Assembly (NCBI GenBank): GCA_003134755.1
Contig: PLCK01000298.1
Coordinates: 9,601-15,934, forward strand
DNA length: 6,334 bases
Direction of reading: 5' to 3'
DNA from: Actinomycetota bacterium
Lineage (GTDB): Bacteria; Actinomycetota; Actinomycetes; Acidothermales; Acidothermaceae
How positions within the stretch are numbered: position 1 is the first letter of the stretch; each line of letters starts with the position of its first letter. The notes under the pieces were generated by a model. That model ran no database searches and was not told the origin of the DNA. It worked only from the letters and a program-made list of their open reading frames with translations. Shown piece by piece: positions 5,226 through 6,334 of the stretch. A program made the translations under genes and the position numbers.

Positions 5226-5993
5226 ATGACTCGTACCAATGGTCTCGCGACGGCGTGGCCGGTGCCGCACTTTGCGGGCTGGTCCGACCTCGGTTTGCTC
5301 GGAGAGGTCATGCGTACCGCGACGGTCGACACGTTTCGCGTCGAAGAGTTCGTTGAGGGCGACAAGTTCGTCATCAGGGCCGAGCTGCCTGGCATTGATC
5401 CGGACAAGGACGTCGAGTGGGTGTCGGTCGGCGACGGCGGCCCGGCGGGCGAGGCGGTCTACCATGGTCGCGTCGACGCTATGGCGTTCTGGGACGGGAG
5501 CTTCGCGCGCATCGAGATCGCCGGATTTCCGCTGCGCCACCTGCCCAACTCGCCGGGGATGCAGAAGCTGTTCGGCAACGGTTATGCGGTGCGTCGCTCT
5601 GATCTCGCCAAGCGGCGCGAGCTCTACGTCGGATTCTTCCGCGCCATGGCGAAGTCGACCGTGTTCGCCTACGCCAACCCCGATCTGGCCATCAAGCTGC
5701 ACTGGGACATCTATCCGGAAACCAAACCTAAGGGTAAGACTGACCAGGAGGCTTTTACGGAAGCCCGCAAGGTAGTGGATTCGCGCAAGGACAAGTGGTT
5801 CGCGGGTGCGTGGCAGACTGACAAGCGGTTCGGCGGCCAGACTTTGGAGGAGTGGCAAGCGCAGGTTCACTTTGCCGGCCTCGATGGACAAGTAAACGAC
5901 CTCAACAAGGTCTTCACCACCGAAATCCTCGACGAGGTCAACAAGTTCGACCGCACGGCGATCGAGGCCAAGGCCAAGGCGATGAAGATTTAG
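5226..5993 (+). CDS. Chimeric protein: Hsp20 N-terminal part fused in frame to C-terminal part of an NMT1/SsuA-like substrate-binding protein
   Basis: Encodes 255 residues from the ATG at 5226, about ten bases after AAGGA (5211-5215); a GTG at 5217 lies inside the ribosome site and is less likely. Residues 1-37 resemble the N-terminal arm of actinobacterial small heat-shock proteins (PHFAGWSDLGLLGEV). Residues 38-64 are the first strands of the alpha-crystallin domain, RVEEFVEGD then RAELPGIDPDKDVE. The rest of that domain, including the C-terminal tail, is missing. From residue 65 (WVSVGDGGPAGEAVYHG) to the end it reads as the second half of a nitrate/sulfonate/taurine-type periplasmic binding protein: GRVDAMAFWDGSFARIE, a long helical region, and DEVNKFDRTAIEAKAKA near the end. 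The signal peptide and first lobe of that parent (normally about 330 residues in all) are missing, so export or ligand binding is not expected. There is no stop or frameshift at the joint. The product may be a non-functional fusion, a new protein, or an assembly artefact. The two-parent reading is firm; biological function is unknown. Confidence 0.85.
   Translation: MTRTNGLATAWPVPHFAGWSDLGLLGEVMRTATVDTFRVEEFVEGDKFVIRAELPGIDPDKDVEWVSVGDGGPAGEAVYHGRVDAMAFWDGSFARIEIAGFPLRHLPNSPGMQKLFGNGYAVRRSDLAKRRELYVGFFRAMAKSTVFAYANPDLAIKLHWDIYPETKPKGKTDQEAFTEARKVVDSRKDKWFAGAWQTDKRFGGQTLEEWQAQVHFAGLDGQVNDLNKVFTTEILDEVNKFDRTAIEAKAKAMKI
5409..5440 (+). other. Junction between the hsp20 and substrate-binding-protein parts
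   Basis: The protein leaves Hsp20 similarity after DKDVE (the last Glu codon is 5415-5417) and is clearly binding-protein-like from WVSVGDGG (the Trp codon is 5418-5420). Hsp20 proteins usually continue here with V-x-V-x-DG, so both parents can be expected to carry a similar GTCGAG...GACGGC run. The exact crossover therefore cannot be placed more finely than about 30 bases. Such short shared sequence fits either a microhomology deletion or join, or an assembler merging two reads. Confidence 0.6.
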
Positions 5994-6066
5994 CTCCTGC
6001 CGCATGACGAGAAGACTGATACGCGGTTGGTTTTGGCACCTATCGCTGTCGCCGTTCGTGCCGACG

Positions 6067-6088
6067 AGGGCTTTTCCGAAATAGCCCT
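6067..6088. terminator. Inverted repeat after the chimeric gene, possible terminator hairpin
   Basis: AGGGCT (6067-6072) and AGCCCT (6083-6088) pair perfectly around ten bases, which can add two inner T-A pairs. It lies 74 bases past the stop codon at 5993. No T-run follows, so it is not a classic intrinsic terminator; high-GC bacteria do use such hairpins. The rest of 5994-6226 holds no gene or RNA that I can recognise. Confidence 0.25.
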
Positions 6089-6226
6089 GCGGGCCGAATG
6101 CGAAGCGCGAGAGCCGGGACTCAACGTATCGCAACGGTCGGGATTAATCACTTACTCTGGGATACCTCGGTCCTGGATTTGCCCATTCGGGCCGTCCGGC
6201 ATGACAAACGAGAAATTGGTAGACCC

Positions 6227-6334
6227 ATGAATCGCTCCCCCCTCTACCTCACCGAGGCGGATGTCGCGCGCCTCGTCACGGTCGGCGATGCGATCGCGGT
6301 ATCCGCGCCAGGTCTGGCGCAATCCAGCGGGCAA
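6227..6334 (+). CDS. 5' end of a probable ornithine cyclodeaminase/mu-crystallin family gene (partial)
   Basis: Thirty-six codons, open to the window edge. The N-terminus LYLTEADVARLVTVGDAIAV (residues 6-25) matches the usual opening of the ornithine cyclodeaminase/mu-crystallin family (L-x-x-D-V, then a short loop and an A-I helix start). These are NAD(P)-dependent enzymes acting on ornithine, alanine or cyclic imino acids; the cofactor site would lie beyond the window, so substrate is unknown. The stretch after residue 25 (SAPGLAQSSGQ) fits less well. The ATG at 6227 overlaps, as ATGA, the stop of a short frame ending MTNEKLVDP; that frame does not look like a gene. The ribosome site is weak (GAGA near 6209-6212). 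It follows the binding-protein fragment by 233 bases; in a rhizobial-type parent both may have belonged to one amino-acid or amine uptake and catabolism locus, which is inference. Confidence 0.6.
   Translation, partial: MNRSPLYLTEADVARLVTVGDAIAVSAPGLAQSSGQ

Noticed and set aside
5082..6134. Minus-strand open frame of 350 codons opposite the chimeric gene
   Set aside because: It is the antisense shadow of a GC-rich coding frame, with no recognisable motifs, and the plus-strand frame has two recognisable protein families.
6027..6230. Short plus-strand frame ending in an ATGA overlap with the gene at 6227
   Set aside because: The overlap is suggestive of coupling, but the 67-residue product has no recognisable pattern, no good ribosome site, and composition unlike a real gene.

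Overview
The window is high-GC DNA of actinobacterial character for most of its length. Support for this comes from GC-rich third codon positions, GTG starts, and an Hsp20 N-terminus of the actinobacterial type (RVEEFVEGD, ELPGIDPDKDVE) behind promoter repeats that resemble DosR/DevR boxes. The genus cannot be named from sequence alone. The right end, from about 5418, reads differently: its proteins recall alphaproteobacterial (rhizobial) relatives. The window may therefore join DNA of two origins, by natural transfer or by assembly error.

Left part (1-1393). The 5' end of a leftward gene runs off the window edge. Divergent from it, across a 160-base intergenic region with a perfect spaced inverted repeat, lies a gene for a 229-residue protein with an internal duplication that suggests a tandem alpha/beta-barrel fold. 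It converges with a leftward GNAT-family N-acetyltransferase gene.

Middle (1394-2620). A complete tRNA-Ser(UGA) gene is followed by a spacer of about 205 bases with a candidate promoter and operator. Next is a full-length MalG-type sugar ABC transporter permease that stands alone: no MalF partner, binding protein or ATPase of that family is nearby.

Centre (2685-4957). A two-gene NatA/NatB-like ABC-2 export system: an ATPase and a membrane protein whose genes overlap by ATGA and are probably translated together.

Right part (4958-6334). After a 268-base regulatory region with three copies of a 17-base direct repeat and a good -10 box comes the most striking gene. It is an in-frame chimera: residues 1-64 are the N-terminus and first part of the alpha-crystallin domain of a small heat-shock protein, and residues 65-255 are the C-terminal part of an NMT1/SsuA-like periplasmic substrate-binding protein. 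Neither parent is complete. A stress-type promoter would now drive a leaderless half of a transport protein. The window ends in the first 36 codons of a probable ornithine cyclodeaminase/mu-crystallin family gene.

I see no CRISPR array, transposase, integrase or phage gene. The main things to check are the hsp20/binding-protein junction (real fusion, deletion scar or assembly chimera) and the repeat array upstream of it.
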